64,000 nucleotides of DNA, from contig CP150183.1 of assembly GCA_037965595.1 (NCBI GenBank), forward strand, positions 3,472,001-3,536,000. The letters are read 5' to 3'. Source of the DNA: Alkalihalobacillus sp. FSL W8-0930 (GTDB taxonomy: Bacteria > Bacillota > Bacilli > Bacillales > Bacillaceae_D). Positions 42,858 to 52,262 of this stretch are shown one piece after another. The notes beneath the pieces were generated by a model. The model did no database searches. It saw nothing but the letters and a program-made list of their open reading frames with translations, and was not told where the DNA came from. The stretch's first letter is position 1; each line of letters begins with the position of its first letter. The position numbers and the translations under genes were made by a program.

Positions 42858-43859
42858 TTAACCACGATCTGCAAGCAACTCATCAATCGTTTCTTTTAAA
42901 TCCGGACTCCACTCAGGTGTAACCTCGAAGATTCGTTCCGCTTTTTCCTTAAATGCTTCCTGATCGACTTCATTTATAATGATGCCTTGTTCTTTAAACA
43001 GCTCTAGCACCTCTTCTTCTTGCTCATAGACAATGGCCTTTCCGTACTCTCCTGCCTTGTCTCCTGTTGTACGCAGAATGTCTAATAAGTCATCTGGTAA
43101 CTCATCCAAGAACTCAGTCCCACTTACCCAGGGACTCATAATTTTTGTGTGACCGGTTAGGGCTAGGTAGTTTGCGACTTCATTTGTTTTTGATGCTTCA
43201 AGAACAGGGATTGGGTTCTCTGCTCCGTCAATCACACCCTGCTGCAGGGAGGCATACATGTCTCCTAGCGGAAGAGGTGTTGGGGAAGCACCTAGAACAC
43301 TAAACGTATTAATGTACATCTGATTGTTCGGTACACGTATTTTCATTCCCCTTAAGTCGTCTGGTGTTAACACTTCACGTGTTGTCATCAAATGCCTTTC
43401 ACCATAAAGTGTGTTTGTTGTCACGACATCAAAGCCAATCTCCTTTAGCTCCTGCCTTTGCTCGTTAAACCAATCTGTTTCAGCTAGATAAAATAAATCG
43501 TCTACGTCATCTACAATGTAGGGAGCTGTTAGCACACCCATATCAGGAACAAAGTTCATCAGAAAATCATACCCCGTAAAAATGATGACGTTACTCCCGA
43601 ACAGCGCTTGTTCGACCACATCTGCTTCCGAACCGAGCTGGGAGCTTGGATAAAGATTAAAATCCAGGCGGCCATCACTTTGTTCTTCAGCAAGCTCCTT
43701 CCATTTATGAGCAACCTGATCAACCGGCTCTCCAGGCTGGTTCCCGTATGCCAGGTTGACGGTGTATACTTTTTCCTCATCCGATGAGGTTGGTGTTGAA
43801 CATGCTGTAAAAATAGTTAGAAGTAGAATAAAAGAAATAGAATGTAGTGCCTTATACAT
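42858..43859 (-). CDS. dctP: TRAP transporter substrate-binding lipoprotein (DctP)
   Basis: 333-aa extracytoplasmic binding protein. Lipobox FTAC near residue 20, then the DctP fold: VNLAYGNQPGEPVDQVAHKW, YPSSQLGSEADVVEQALFG, and the carboxylate-binding region GMKIRVPNNQMYINTFSVLGASPTPLP with the conserved Arg. QQGVIDGAENP is another family mark. It binds an organic acid and presents it to DctQM. AGGAGG ribosome site; 89 nt after the dehydrogenase gene. Confidence 0.95.
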   Translation of the reverse strand: MYKALHSISFILLLTIFTACSTPTSSDEEKVYTVNLAYGNQPGEPVDQVAHKWKELAEEQSDGRLDFNLYPSSQLGSEADVVEQALFGSNVIIFTGYDFLMNFVPDMGVLTAPYIVDDVDDLFYLAETDWFNEQRQELKEIGFDVVTTNTLYGERHLMTTREVLTPDDLRGMKIRVPNNQMYINTFSVLGASPTPLPLGDMYASLQQGVIDGAENPIPVLEASKTNEVANYLALTGHTKIMSPWVSGTEFLDELPDDLLDILRTTGDKAGEYGKAIVYEQEEEVLELFKEQGIIINEVDQEAFKEKAERIFEVTPEWSPDLKETIDELLADRG

Positions 43860-43948
43860 TGAGGTAGCCTCCTATTCTTAGATAACGCTTTCATATACAT
43901 GTAAAGATGAACCAAATGAATAGGTTCATTTGGGTTCATCCCTCATAC

Positions 43949-44962
43949 TTACAGCGTGACCATGGCTTTAATGACTTTTGATTCTGGTTTCAACCATTCT
44001 TCAAATGTATCAATTAACTCATCAAATTCGCAGCGATGCGTAATATAAGCGTCCATATCATACTGTTTTGAATCTAATAGCCGAGCCACATCTTCAAAAT
44101 CCTTTTTTGCTGCATTTCGACTACCAAGCAGCGTTAGCTCTTTTTTATGAAAGTCTGGATCGTGGAACGTGAGATCTTGTTTGACTAAGCCAACATATAC
44201 AAGCTTTCCACCAAATCCTACATAATGAAAGGCTTGTGTCATTGAGTGAACATTCCCTGTTGCATCAAAGACAACTGTCGGAAGCGCCCCCATCGTATCA
44301 CGAAGATCAGACTCAGTTGGTTTGCTTGAACAGATGGTTTGATCAACTTGACCCCATCTTTCACAGAATTCCAGTCGTTCTTCATTGATATCGAGTGCGG
44401 TTACGTTTGCCCCTTTTTGTTTAGCGAAGGCCATGACTCCAAGACCAATTGGGCCTGCACCAATCACAAGAACATTCTCTCCTGCCTGAATCTCAGCGCG
44501 ATTAACGGCGTGTGCTCCGATGGCAAGCGGCTCAATTAATGCAGCATGATCTAAGGATAGATGATTTGTTTTGATAACATGTGATGCCGGTACAGCTATT
44601 TGCTCTCGCATACCTCCATCCGTGTGTACACCAAGAACCTTTAATGACTCACAACAATTTGTTTTACCAGCTAGACAGGCTGAACATTTTCCGCAATGTA
44701 GGTACGGAATCACCGCTACCTGGTCCCCGACTTTATATTCTTTAACCTCTTCACCAACTTCCCCAACAACACCTGAAAGCTCATGCCCTAGTACACGCGG
44801 GTATTCAAAAAAGGGCTGATTACCCAGATAGGCATGTAAGTCTGTACCACAGATCCCTACACGCTTTAGTTGAATAAGAACTTCATTTCCTTTTATTGTA
44901 GGCGCTTTCATATCTTCTCTAAATATAAACTCTTTTGGTTGATTACAGACGATGCCTTTCAT
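43949..44962 (-). CDS. Zinc-type alcohol/polyol dehydrogenase
   Basis: 337-aa medium-chain dehydrogenase. Catalytic zinc site GICGTDLH and GHE; structural zinc Cys4 in CGKCSACLAGKTNC; NAD-binding GAGPIGLGVMAFAK. The sequence resembles RspB/YjmD and L-gulonate 5-dehydrogenase-like enzymes that oxidise sugar acids or polyols. It is the first gene of the operon with the TRAP transporter, so it probably oxidises the imported compound. AGGAGGG ribosome site. Divergent from the AraC regulator. Confidence 0.9.
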   Translation of the reverse strand: MKGIVCNQPKEFIFREDMKAPTIKGNEVLIQLKRVGICGTDLHAYLGNQPFFEYPRVLGHELSGVVGEVGEEVKEYKVGDQVAVIPYLHCGKCSACLAGKTNCCESLKVLGVHTDGGMREQIAVPASHVIKTNHLSLDHAALIEPLAIGAHAVNRAEIQAGENVLVIGAGPIGLGVMAFAKQKGANVTALDINEERLEFCERWGQVDQTICSSKPTESDLRDTMGALPTVVFDATGNVHSMTQAFHYVGFGGKLVYVGLVKQDLTFHDPDFHKKELTLLGSRNAAKKDFEDVARLLDSKQYDMDAYITHRCEFDELIDTFEEWLKPESKVIKAMVTL

Positions 44963-45030
44963 CAGTTCCCTCCTGCTCTTCTACTTACTGAGATTCTACC
45001 AAGTTCGACAAGTTATAGATAGTGCGTAAT

Positions 45031-45061
45031 TTGACCACTTTATACCTTTTATTGATATAAT
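45031..45061 (+). promoter_or_regulatory. Possible promoter of the AraC regulator
   Basis: TTGACC (45031-45036) and a consensus TATAAT (45056-45061) are 19 nt apart, in the 116-bp divergent region. The ATG follows at 45079, so the leader would be very short. Uncertain. Confidence 0.35.
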
Positions 45062-45078
45062 CATAGGGAGGTGATCCT

Positions 45079-45945
45079 ATGAAGCTTGTTCGCAAGTCCA
45101 TTGATCCAGGCCAACATTTGCCCGTTTCGATGACATACAAGGATACAAAAACACAACGTAATGAACTTCCGCATCACATCCATGATTGGAACGAACTGAT
45201 TTATGTTTATAACGGAAAAGGCACGTTGTTAATTGATCAAACGTTATACGAAGTAACCGCAGGCGACCTTTTTGTGATACCTGCGAACATTGTTCATCGG
45301 GCCTTGCCCTCATCTGAACATTTGATTACCTCTACAGCGATCTTTTTTAGTCCGGCGCTTGTTCAACAAGCCGCATTTTTGTATGCGCATACAAAACAGA
45401 CGATCTTTCATGTGGCTAGATCAGAACAAAATTATCGTTTCCACATGAAGCAAGAGACCATTACTGAGTTAGAAGGCTATTTGTCTCAATTACATAAAGA
45501 GATGAACCAAACGGTTGTTGATTCTGAGAAAGCTATTTTTCTATGGTTACAGCTTATCCTAGTTCACCTGAATCGTCACTGTGTACGTAATACAACCACG
45601 AACAAGTCAACAAATGAACCTGAATGGATCCGAGACATCCTATTTTATATTGAGAATCACATTGATCAAAAGCTTGAGCTAGAGGAGTTAGCACGGATTG
45701 CGTCGATTTCAACCGCACACCTCAGTCGGGTATTTAAAAAGTATCTGGGCATTGGTCTCTCAGACTATATCACGTCTAAACGGCTCGCTAAGGCTAAGCA
45801 TCAGCTTCTTTATACGGATATGAAGATCGAGAGTGTAGCCGATTCATGTGGGTTTGCAAGTATGCCTCATTTTTACCGAACCTTTAAAAGACATACAGAC
45901 TTAACTCCCGCAGCCTACAGAAAAGCAGAAGCCATAGATACGTAG
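45079..45945 (+). CDS. AraC family regulator with cupin sensor
   Basis: 288 aa. An N-terminal cupin (about 25-110: HHIHDWNELIYVYNGKGTLLID, GDLFVIPANIVHRA) binds the inducer; a C-terminal double HTH (about 190-285: LELEELARIASISTAHLSRVFKKYLGIGLSDYI, ADSCGFASMPHFYRTFKRHTDLTPAAYR) binds DNA. It is divergent from the dehydrogenase-TRAP operon and is its likely activator, with the transported sugar acid as the natural effector. Convergent with the PHP gene. Confidence 0.93.
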   Translation: MKLVRKSIDPGQHLPVSMTYKDTKTQRNELPHHIHDWNELIYVYNGKGTLLIDQTLYEVTAGDLFVIPANIVHRALPSSEHLITSTAIFFSPALVQQAAFLYAHTKQTIFHVARSEQNYRFHMKQETITELEGYLSQLHKEMNQTVVDSEKAIFLWLQLILVHLNRHCVRNTTTNKSTNEPEWIRDILFYIENHIDQKLELEELARIASISTAHLSRVFKKYLGIGLSDYITSKRLAKAKHQLLYTDMKIESVADSCGFASMPHFYRTFKRHTDLTPAAYRKAEAIDT

Positions 45946-45963
45946 GCTTCTGCTTCATCTTCC

Positions 45964-46728
45964 TTATGACATGTTTGCGATCAGCTCTTCTTTCATTTGT
46001 TTCTTTACGATTTTGGCTGCTGCGACCTTTGTATTTAATACTGGAGATATGACTCGCGTGTATGCGCCAGCTTGGATTTCTTTCTTTAGTTCAGCGGCCG
46101 TCTCGCAATGACGTGCAAACCGATTGTGAACGGCACCTAGATGAATCGGATGATGAGAGTCACTTCCACATACAACCGGTCGGCTGAGAGATTCTGCAAA
46201 AGCCAATACGTTGCGCTCCATTGTCTCTACTCCGTGCTCAAATAGGTCCTTCCCGTTTAAATCAAAGGCATCTAACCGTTGCAGCTGACTTACCGCATGC
46301 TGTGTAAGTGGCGTGGTTGAACGCAAAGGGTGCGCTCCAATTTTTAAGAAATGAAAGGACTCACCAATTTGCAAGAGCTCATCAAACGGGATAAATGTTT
46401 CTTTCGTCGTATGATTCTCCAGTTGGTTTCTTGTATAGAGCAAGTCATCCCTATGTCCAGTAAACAAAATATGACCTACTTCCATTACATCGATCTCCAT
46501 ACCAGTAAACACTTTAAACCCGTCAACATCATAATAGTTTCCTTTGTAGTCATAGCGGTCATTTAACTGTTCATAAATATCATAAAAACGACTTGTGTTA
46601 AAATGCTCTGTCATCGCCAAAGCATCTAATCCTACTTCTCTTGCATTTAAAACCATCTCCTCAAAAAACGTGATATCAAAATCAACTCGTTTTGCAAGTT
46701 TTACGTGTGTATGAAAATCAATCTTCAT
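45964..46728 (-). CDS. PHP-domain phosphoesterase of the ECF locus
   Basis: 254-aa PHP hydrolase. Metal ligands can be seen in DFHTHVK (HxH), MTEHFN, GMEIDVME, GAHPLR and CGSDSHHPIHLG. The size and order fit stand-alone PHP enzymes such as histidinol-phosphatase- and YcdX-like proteins. It is the last gene of the ECF transporter operon, 20 nt after the T component. It probably dephosphorylates or hydrolyses a compound related to the transported substrate. Confidence 0.9.
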   Translation of the reverse strand: MKIDFHTHVKLAKRVDFDITFFEEMVLNAREVGLDALAMTEHFNTSRFYDIYEQLNDRYDYKGNYYDVDGFKVFTGMEIDVMEVGHILFTGHRDDLLYTRNQLENHTTKETFIPFDELLQIGESFHFLKIGAHPLRSTTPLTQHAVSQLQRLDAFDLNGKDLFEHGVETMERNVLAFAESLSRPVVCGSDSHHPIHLGAVHNRFARHCETAAELKKEIQAGAYTRVISPVLNTKVAAAKIVKKQMKEELIANMS

Positions 46729-46748
46729 GAATGTTCAATCCTCTCAAC

Positions 46749-47573
46749 TTAAAGTGGTAAAACATATCCTGCTGTATAAATAAGCGCGGTTGCTGCAACG
46801 GTCCAAACGATAAAATACGTATCTGATTTCGTATAGGTTAAGTGCGCTAATTTCAATTTCTTTGAGGCGGAACTCTCAAGCGTATAACTAAACCCTCTTA
46901 CCTCAAGCGCTTCAACCGTTGTACGTGTTCGCTTGGCAGTATTAAGCATCATAGGATAGAAGGCAACAACCGCCATCTTTGCGTAATATACAAGATAATA
47001 AAAATAGAACCATCCCTTTTTATCAGGCTTCTTCCCTCGTAAGCGAAAGGAATGAATTAAGTTCTCATATTCTTCAAGCAAAATCGGTAACATCCGGTAT
47101 CCGTAAGAGACACCAAAACCAAACTTAGCTGGAACACCAAAGCTGAGCAATGAATCACTAAACTTCTCAGGATCAATGCTTGTAAACACAGCCATTGTTG
47201 CGAGTGAAATGACAAGTAGCTTTAATGTTAAAGGGATAATAGAGACCGCTGCACTAAAGCTCCCACCAAGGAAAATGGCGAGTGTCACAATGTAGAAGAA
47301 CTGCGAAAAGATTCCGATTGCAAGCAAAATGATTAACAATGGACTAACCTTTGCCTGGTACGCAAGTGCGCCCATAAAAATCGATAGCCCAAGGAGAATC
47401 GTCAGGTTATGTGTGAACCAAGGTAAGATGGTAAAAACCGTACACCATACGATTAACATCCGTGGATCAAGTTTCGAGAAATAGGTTTCCCCATGACCAA
47501 ATGCTGTTCTCATTAACTCAATTTTTATGTTCTCCACTGTCAGCTTCTCTAAAATATTATGAGATCCATTCAC
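46749..47573 (-). CDS. ECF transporter transmembrane (T) component
   Basis: 274-aa EcfT/CbiQ family protein with about five or six membrane segments and coupling helices carrying SFRLRGKKP and ALEVRGFSY, the two short Arg-Gly motifs that contact the ATPases. The long ORF starts at 47615, but a GTG at 47573 preceded by GAGGTGA fits better and overlaps the ATPase stop by 17 nt. It links the S component to the ATPase. Confidence 0.92.
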   Translation of the reverse strand: MNGSHNILEKLTVENIKIELMRTAFGHGETYFSKLDPRMLIVWCTVFTILPWFTHNLTILLGLSIFMGALAYQAKVSPLLIILLAIGIFSQFFYIVTLAIFLGGSFSAAVSIIPLTLKLLVISLATMAVFTSIDPEKFSDSLLSFGVPAKFGFGVSYGYRMLPILLEEYENLIHSFRLRGKKPDKKGWFYFYYLVYYAKMAVVAFYPMMLNTAKRTRTTVEALEVRGFSYTLESSASKKLKLAHLTYTKSDTYFIVWTVAATALIYTAGYVLPL

Positions 47574-49269
47574 TCTTCTCACCTCTTTCCATACAAGGAA
47601 AAACCTTTTCCACAAAATCTTGAATACTCAAACTCACTGGTGACATTCCTAGTTCGTGGCACAGAGTAACGATTTGCGGCTCCACAAGCGAAGCCTTTTG
47701 AAGAAGTGCCTGGTCCTCAAATAATAGATGTGGCGGCAGATCGGCCAGTACATTACCTTCGTGCATCACAATCACTCGAGTCGCCCATTCGGCAACTAGC
47801 TGCATATCGTGAGTAGCAACGACCGCTGTTTTAATTTCTTCATTAAGATTTCCAAGGAGCTTCATCATTTCTTTTCTTGTTGCCATGTCTAAGCTAGACG
47901 TTGGTTCATCCATAAGCATGATTAGAGGCGTCATCGCCATTCCGATGGCAAGGGATGTTCTCCGTTGCTGCCCCCCACTTAACAGTCTGCCATCACGCTC
48001 AGCAAGCTCTGTTAAGTTAAAGGTTTCCATCACATCATTTATAAAGTCGTGCCGGCCTTCTACTTTCCTCGTATCTAAGAAATGAGAAACATCTTTTTGG
48101 ATGGAGTCCTGAATAAACATCTCCTCAGGCTTTTGATAAATAAGCGCTACACGCTCTGCAATTTTTTCAGGAGATGTCTTTTTTGTCAGCATCCCGTCCG
48201 TAATGACGTGACCACGGTAAGGCTTAATAATTCCTGAGATTAGTTTGAGTAATGTCGACTTGCCTGCCCCATTACTCCCAACAAGGGCAATCCGTTCATT
48301 CTCAAAAAGTTTAAGAGATACCCCATCGAGCACTTCTTTTCGTTTTCTAGTGAGAGACTTGTATCCATACTTTACATCTTTCATTTCTACTAACATCTCA
48401 CCACGTGGATAGATAGGTTGCATCTTCATTGCAGAGACGTTTGAAGCTGGAACATATGGTTGGATAAGCTCTCTAGCCTGCCTAACTGTAACAGGTAAAG
48501 TTCCTGTAGGTCCAAACAGAGAATGGGCCGCCACTGTGACTTGAGGCGGAAAGATATCTCTTTCTGAAAGCTCTTCAACCCGGTTGAGCGCCTCTTGAAC
48601 TGGCTTTTTCCACTTTATTGATCCATCTTCTAAAAGAATGACCTGCTTACAGTAGCTTGCAACAAATTCTGTATGATGTTCAATCACAATAATCGTCTTG
48701 TTATAGTGTTCGTTGAGCATTTTCAACTTCTCGTATAATGAAATGGCATGAGCCGGATCTAGCTGTGCGACAGGCTCATCGATAATCATAATATCCGGAT
48801 TAAGAGACAAGGCTCCAGCCAAAGCCACAAGATGCTTTTGGCCTCCACTTAACTGCCAAATGTATTCATGTGCGATATTCGTTAAACCCAGGATTTCAAG
48901 AGCTTCCATTCCTCGCTCCTTATAATCTGGGTAACCGTAATTTAACGGAGAGAAAATTACTTCATCATAAACAGTTGGACGAACAAGCTGATTCTCAAAG
49001 TCCTGGTACACATATGCGACATGCTTTGATAATTGACCTACATTTGAATTGATCGTGCTGATCCCGTTAATGGTGATATCCCCTTCCAAATCACCAACAT
49101 AATAGAAGGGAATGAGACCATTCATGGCTTTACAAAAAGTAGACTTCCCTGCCCCATTTCCACCAATAATACCAACAAATTCTCCTGGTTCAACATCGAT
49201 TGAGATATCCTTTAACACCCAGTTTTCTGCGCCTGGATATTTAAACGAAACATTCTTAAAAGAAATCAT
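47557..49269 (-). CDS. ECF transporter fused double ATPase
   Basis: 570 aa with two ABC domains in one chain, equivalent to EcfA and EcfA'. Domain 1: GGNGAGKST, QLSGGQKH, IMIIDEPVAQLDP. Domain 2: GSNGAGKST, LLSGGQQRR, LIMLMDEPTSSLD. The second domain begins near residue 290. This is the layout of dedicated group I ECF systems with their own energising module. GAAGGAG ribosome site, 21 nt after the S component. Confidence 0.95.
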   Translation of the reverse strand: MISFKNVSFKYPGAENWVLKDISIDVEPGEFVGIIGGNGAGKSTFCKAMNGLIPFYYVGDLEGDITINGISTINSNVGQLSKHVAYVYQDFENQLVRPTVYDEVIFSPLNYGYPDYKERGMEALEILGLTNIAHEYIWQLSGGQKHLVALAGALSLNPDIMIIDEPVAQLDPAHAISLYEKLKMLNEHYNKTIIVIEHHTEFVASYCKQVILLEDGSIKWKKPVQEALNRVEELSERDIFPPQVTVAAHSLFGPTGTLPVTVRQARELIQPYVPASNVSAMKMQPIYPRGEMLVEMKDVKYGYKSLTRKRKEVLDGVSLKLFENERIALVGSNGAGKSTLLKLISGIIKPYRGHVITDGMLTKKTSPEKIAERVALIYQKPEEMFIQDSIQKDVSHFLDTRKVEGRHDFINDVMETFNLTELAERDGRLLSGGQQRRTSLAIGMAMTPLIMLMDEPTSSLDMATRKEMMKLLGNLNEEIKTAVVATHDMQLVAEWATRVIVMHEGNVLADLPPHLLFEDQALLQKASLVEPQIVTLCHELGMSPVSLSIQDFVEKVFPCMERGEKSEWIS

Positions 49270-49290
49270 CCAAAAACTCCTTCGCTCAAA

Positions 49291-50187
49291 TTATGCAGCC
49301 CGGTCATGTGATTTTTTGGGTGTTGCCTTTTTTCTTTTTAGTAAAGCAAAGACGGTGTAGCCAATAAGTACAATTGTAATGCCAATCGCTGAATAGCCGA
49401 TCCATTCGTATCCATCTTCAAACTGACTAATGAAATCAGTAGACCAGAAGGCGAGGCTGATCTCAAGCTCTGCGATAAATTCGCCGATCATGGCGATGAA
49501 TAATAAGAACACGGACAAACCCATTAAGCCAGGTGTGACAAACTGACTCATTTTTGCCTCAACCCTCTTCTCTCTTGGCTTCATACCAAGTAAAGGTTCA
49601 ATTTTTCCATATAATTTAGGAACTAAGTAAAGTGTAGGAATAAGACCAAATAGGACACCTGTAATCAACATTTCATTAATGAAGCTAATTCCTTCAAGCA
49701 TGACAATACTTTCTGGCAGACCTGGAACAGCTTCTAATTCTTCTACTCCAAACCATACTTTTCCGATATCAACGAGTGAACTTAGGATTTGATCAATCGC
49801 TACTCCAACAATGGATGCGACTCCGAGTTGCCATTTGTTTAGTGGATTACGAATAAGGAGGCCGGCTATGTACATGGCAAGAGATAGCTGTATAAATGAC
49901 TCAAGAGCGCCAATTCCATCGAATTTGCCCAATAACAAATCAGCAAAGACTATTTTTCCAACGGCCGCACCAATGGCTACTTGTAATGGATGAAACAGGG
50001 CAACGAGAACAAGAGGAATAAAGGCAAAGTAAGAAACAGACAAATCAATCGGACCAAATTCAATAGACGGAATGATGTTTGCAATTAGTTTTGACACCCC
50101 AAACAGTGACATAGATAGAACAAACACCATCATTTTTTGGGACTGAGTTAACTTTCTTTCTTGATTTAATTCTTGTAACGTATTCAC
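49291..50187 (-). CDS. Putative ECF transporter substrate-binding (S) component
   Basis: 298-aa membrane protein in the S-component position of the operon. The first 200 residues show six hydrophobic segments, with ALFHPLQVAIGAAVGKIVFADLLLGKFDG typical in style of S components. An extra C-terminal part adds two membrane segments (about 215-235 and 260-282) and a basic tail, making it longer than the usual 180-200 aa. I do not recognise a vitamin- or metal-type S family. GTG start behind GGAGGCGGG. Confidence 0.82.
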   Translation of the reverse strand: MNTLQELNQERKLTQSQKMMVFVLSMSLFGVSKLIANIIPSIEFGPIDLSVSYFAFIPLVLVALFHPLQVAIGAAVGKIVFADLLLGKFDGIGALESFIQLSLAMYIAGLLIRNPLNKWQLGVASIVGVAIDQILSSLVDIGKVWFGVEELEAVPGLPESIVMLEGISFINEMLITGVLFGLIPTLYLVPKLYGKIEPLLGMKPREKRVEAKMSQFVTPGLMGLSVFLLFIAMIGEFIAELEISLAFWSTDFISQFEDGYEWIGYSAIGITIVLIGYTVFALLKRKKATPKKSHDRAA

Positions 50188-50272
50188 GTGTACCCGCCTC
50201 CTTTATTAGTCTTACAAGGCTAGTATAAGCTCGAGATATGAAGTAGATATTAACCATTTGTAAATTTATTTC

Positions 50273-50284
50273 TTTTTCGAAAAA
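50273..50284. promoter_or_regulatory. Palindrome between the ECF operon and rpiR-like gene
   Basis: TTTTTCGAAAAA is a perfect 12-bp palindrome in the AT-rich 149-bp divergent region. Nearby CTTTCAAAAATGAAG (50296-50310) is a weaker inverted repeat. Either could be the regulator's operator. Confidence 0.4.
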
Positions 50285-50336
50285 ATGATAATTAACTTTC
50301 AAAAATGAAGTACAATGGTGAGGAAGGAGGCGTATT

Positions 50337-51167
50337 ATGGTCCATTTTGATGCATACACACTGACAAAAAGCCAGCAATCAATTGCTGACTATCTTAGTA
50401 AAAACAATCATTTAATTCCTTATCTAACCGAACATGAGATTGCACGTGCCTGCTCAGTTAGTGTGGCAACTGTTTCAAGGTTTTGGGAAGCAGTTGGGTA
50501 CGATAACTTAAAAGCATTTAAACGTTCTTATAAGGATTACGAAGCAACCATCACTCCGGCTAAAAAAATGGAGAAGGCTGTGGCAAAACATGAGGATACG
50601 TATTTAAGTGGGATGTTTCAATCCTCCATTGGTTTCTTAGAGGAAACATTAAAACATATCTCTATAGAAGATTTTAAGAATAGTGTCTTAGCCATAAGTC
50701 GATCATCTACTGTACATATTTATAGTAGCGGCCCGGCTGACGGTCTCGCCACGTTTCTAAAGTTCCGGCTGCGTCGGTTTAATGTAGATGTCACAAAGCT
50801 CGCTCAAAGCGGTCATGAGATCTATGAGGATATGATTCATATAGAGCCTGGTGACACCATTGTACTGTTTGGCTTTGTTCACTTTTCTCCAGAGATTCAA
50901 GTTCTACTTGATTATGCAGCCACCCAATCAGTTACCACCATTTTGTTAACCGACTTATTGGTCTCACCTATGATTAATCAAGCTACCTATGTACTTTACA
51001 CAGAACGGGGCGAAATTGGAGAATTTCATTCGATGGTCGCACCAACTGCACTTGTTGAAAGTCTAGTCGTTGCTGCAGGGAAAGAGATCGGACCAAACGC
51101 ATTGGAGAAGCTGCATGAGCTACATACCTTAAGAAAAACGTATGCTGCGAAACTGCCGAAGAAATAA
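50337..51167 (+). CDS. RpiR/MurR family regulator
   Basis: 276 aa. N-terminal HTH_6 domain (about 1-77: YLTEHEIARACSVSVATVSRFWEAVGYDNLKAFKR) and a C-terminal SIS domain (about 120-250: TVHIYSSGPADGLATFLKFRLRR) that normally binds phosphosugars. It is divergent from the ECF-PHP operon and is the obvious regulator, implying that a sugar phosphate or similar compound signals. Ribosome site AAGGAGGCG. The gene is followed by dispersed repeat copy G. Confidence 0.93.
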   Translation: MVHFDAYTLTKSQQSIADYLSKNNHLIPYLTEHEIARACSVSVATVSRFWEAVGYDNLKAFKRSYKDYEATITPAKKMEKAVAKHEDTYLSGMFQSSIGFLEETLKHISIEDFKNSVLAISRSSTVHIYSSGPADGLATFLKFRLRRFNVDVTKLAQSGHEIYEDMIHIEPGDTIVLFGFVHFSPEIQVLLDYAATQSVTTILLTDLLVSPMINQATYVLYTERGEIGEFHSMVAPTALVESLVVAAGKEIGPNALEKLHELHTLRKTYAAKLPKK

Positions 51168-51179
51168 GATAGGAAAGAA

Positions 51180-51453
51180 GAGGGTAGAACATAACATTAA
51201 TGTGGTTGACAAAACACGAACATAGCAATAAATCCGCTTCAGGAGAATCCCTCGCTTTCCACGGGAACGGCCTCAGCCCCTTTGGCGGAAAATGCGCCGC
51301 TACAGTGTCTTCACCGCGTTCTGTTCCGTAGGAGTCTCGGGTTCTCCTTACGCTTGTCTTACTAAATAATTCAAAAAACACGAATGGCGAATGAATCGAT
51401 CGTATAATCATTCGCCGTTTTTTAGTTGATTTTTAATTTTGTCTCAGTCCTAC
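51180..51453. repeat. Dispersed repeat copy G
   Basis: Full-length copy filling the 309-bp gap between the convergent RpiR-like and SDR genes. Left end GAGGGTAGAACATAAC, core with GGAGAATCCCTCGC, GAACGGCCTCAGCC and CGTAGGAGTCTCGGGTTCTCC, hairpin at 51384-51420, right end TTTTGTCTCAGTCC. Confidence 0.88.
51384..51420. terminator. Bidirectional terminator hairpin of repeat copy G
   Basis: GGCGAATGA pairs with TCATTCGCC around a looser AT-rich centre; T-run on the plus side. Confidence 0.8.
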
Positions 51454-51476
51454 TTTTATTTATTAAACTTTAGCCC

Positions 51477-52238
51477 TTAGAATGCAGCTGTCCAACCGGC
51501 ATCGGCTGCAAGAACTACACCGTTTACAAAGCTTGATTGATCAGTTGCAAGGAATAGTGCAACCTTGGCAATTTCTTCAGATGAACCTACACGAGGCATA
51601 ACCGATGTTGTCTTTTTAATCTTTTCTAACCCAAACATGTTTGGTTGCTTCAGATTGGCGGTAATGTTCGTTGCTACTCCCCCTGGAGCAATCGCGTTGC
51701 AACGGATGCCTTCATTTGCATACATGTAGGCAGTGTTTTTAGTTAGTCCAACAACCGCGTGCTTACTCGCTCCATACGCAGCACCCGCATGAGCTCCACT
51801 TATTCCACCAGTGGAGGCCACGTTCACAATCACACCTTGTTTCTTTTCTAAGAAAACAGGCAACGCCTTACGCATCGTATACATCACACTTTTTGTATTA
51901 ATGTTGAACAGTAGATCCCATTTTTCATCGGAAATATCTCCAACAGGCTCAAATGCATCCATGATCCCTGCATTATTCACTAGAATATCAAGTGTTCCAT
52001 ACGTATTAACTGCTAAATCAATCATTGATTCAGCTTGTACCTTATCAGCAAGGTCCACTTGAGTAGCTACAGCTTCTCCACCGGACTCGGCAATGAGGTT
52101 AACCGTTTCCTCCACACCTTCTTTATTAATATCAGCAGCAACAACCTTTGCCCCTTCTTTAGCGTATAAAACTGCTATTTCCTTACCCATACCTGATGCC
52201 GCACCTGTTACGATCGCTACTTTGTTTTCTAATTGCAT
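51477..52238 (-). CDS. Short-chain dehydrogenase/reductase
   Basis: 253-aa classical SDR. Cofactor loop TGAASGMG at about 11-18, NNAG near 88, catalytic Ser in NVASTGG and YGASK (about 155-159); all canonical residues are present. ADINKEG after beta-2 has an acidic residue, favouring NAD. It follows the P450 gene by 24 nt and probably oxidises or reduces a related substrate (alcohol or ketone). Confidence 0.93.
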   Translation of the reverse strand: MQLENKVAIVTGAASGMGKEIAVLYAKEGAKVVAADINKEGVEETVNLIAESGGEAVATQVDLADKVQAESMIDLAVNTYGTLDILVNNAGIMDAFEPVGDISDEKWDLLFNINTKSVMYTMRKALPVFLEKKQGVIVNVASTGGISGAHAGAAYGASKHAVVGLTKNTAYMYANEGIRCNAIAPGGVATNITANLKQPNMFGLEKIKKTTSVMPRVGSSEEIAKVALFLATDQSSFVNGVVLAADAGWTAAF

Positions 52239-52262
52239 GATGACTTCCTCCTATTAAGTTGA

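Noticed and set aside
47574-47615. Longer N-terminus of the ECF T component
   Set aside because: It would overlap the ATPase gene by 59 nt without a ribosome site; the GTG at 47573 has a good one.
50188-50336. Riboswitch in the leader of the ECF operon
   Set aside because: Only 149 bp separate the divergent genes, and no conserved aptamer-like stems or terminator are visible.
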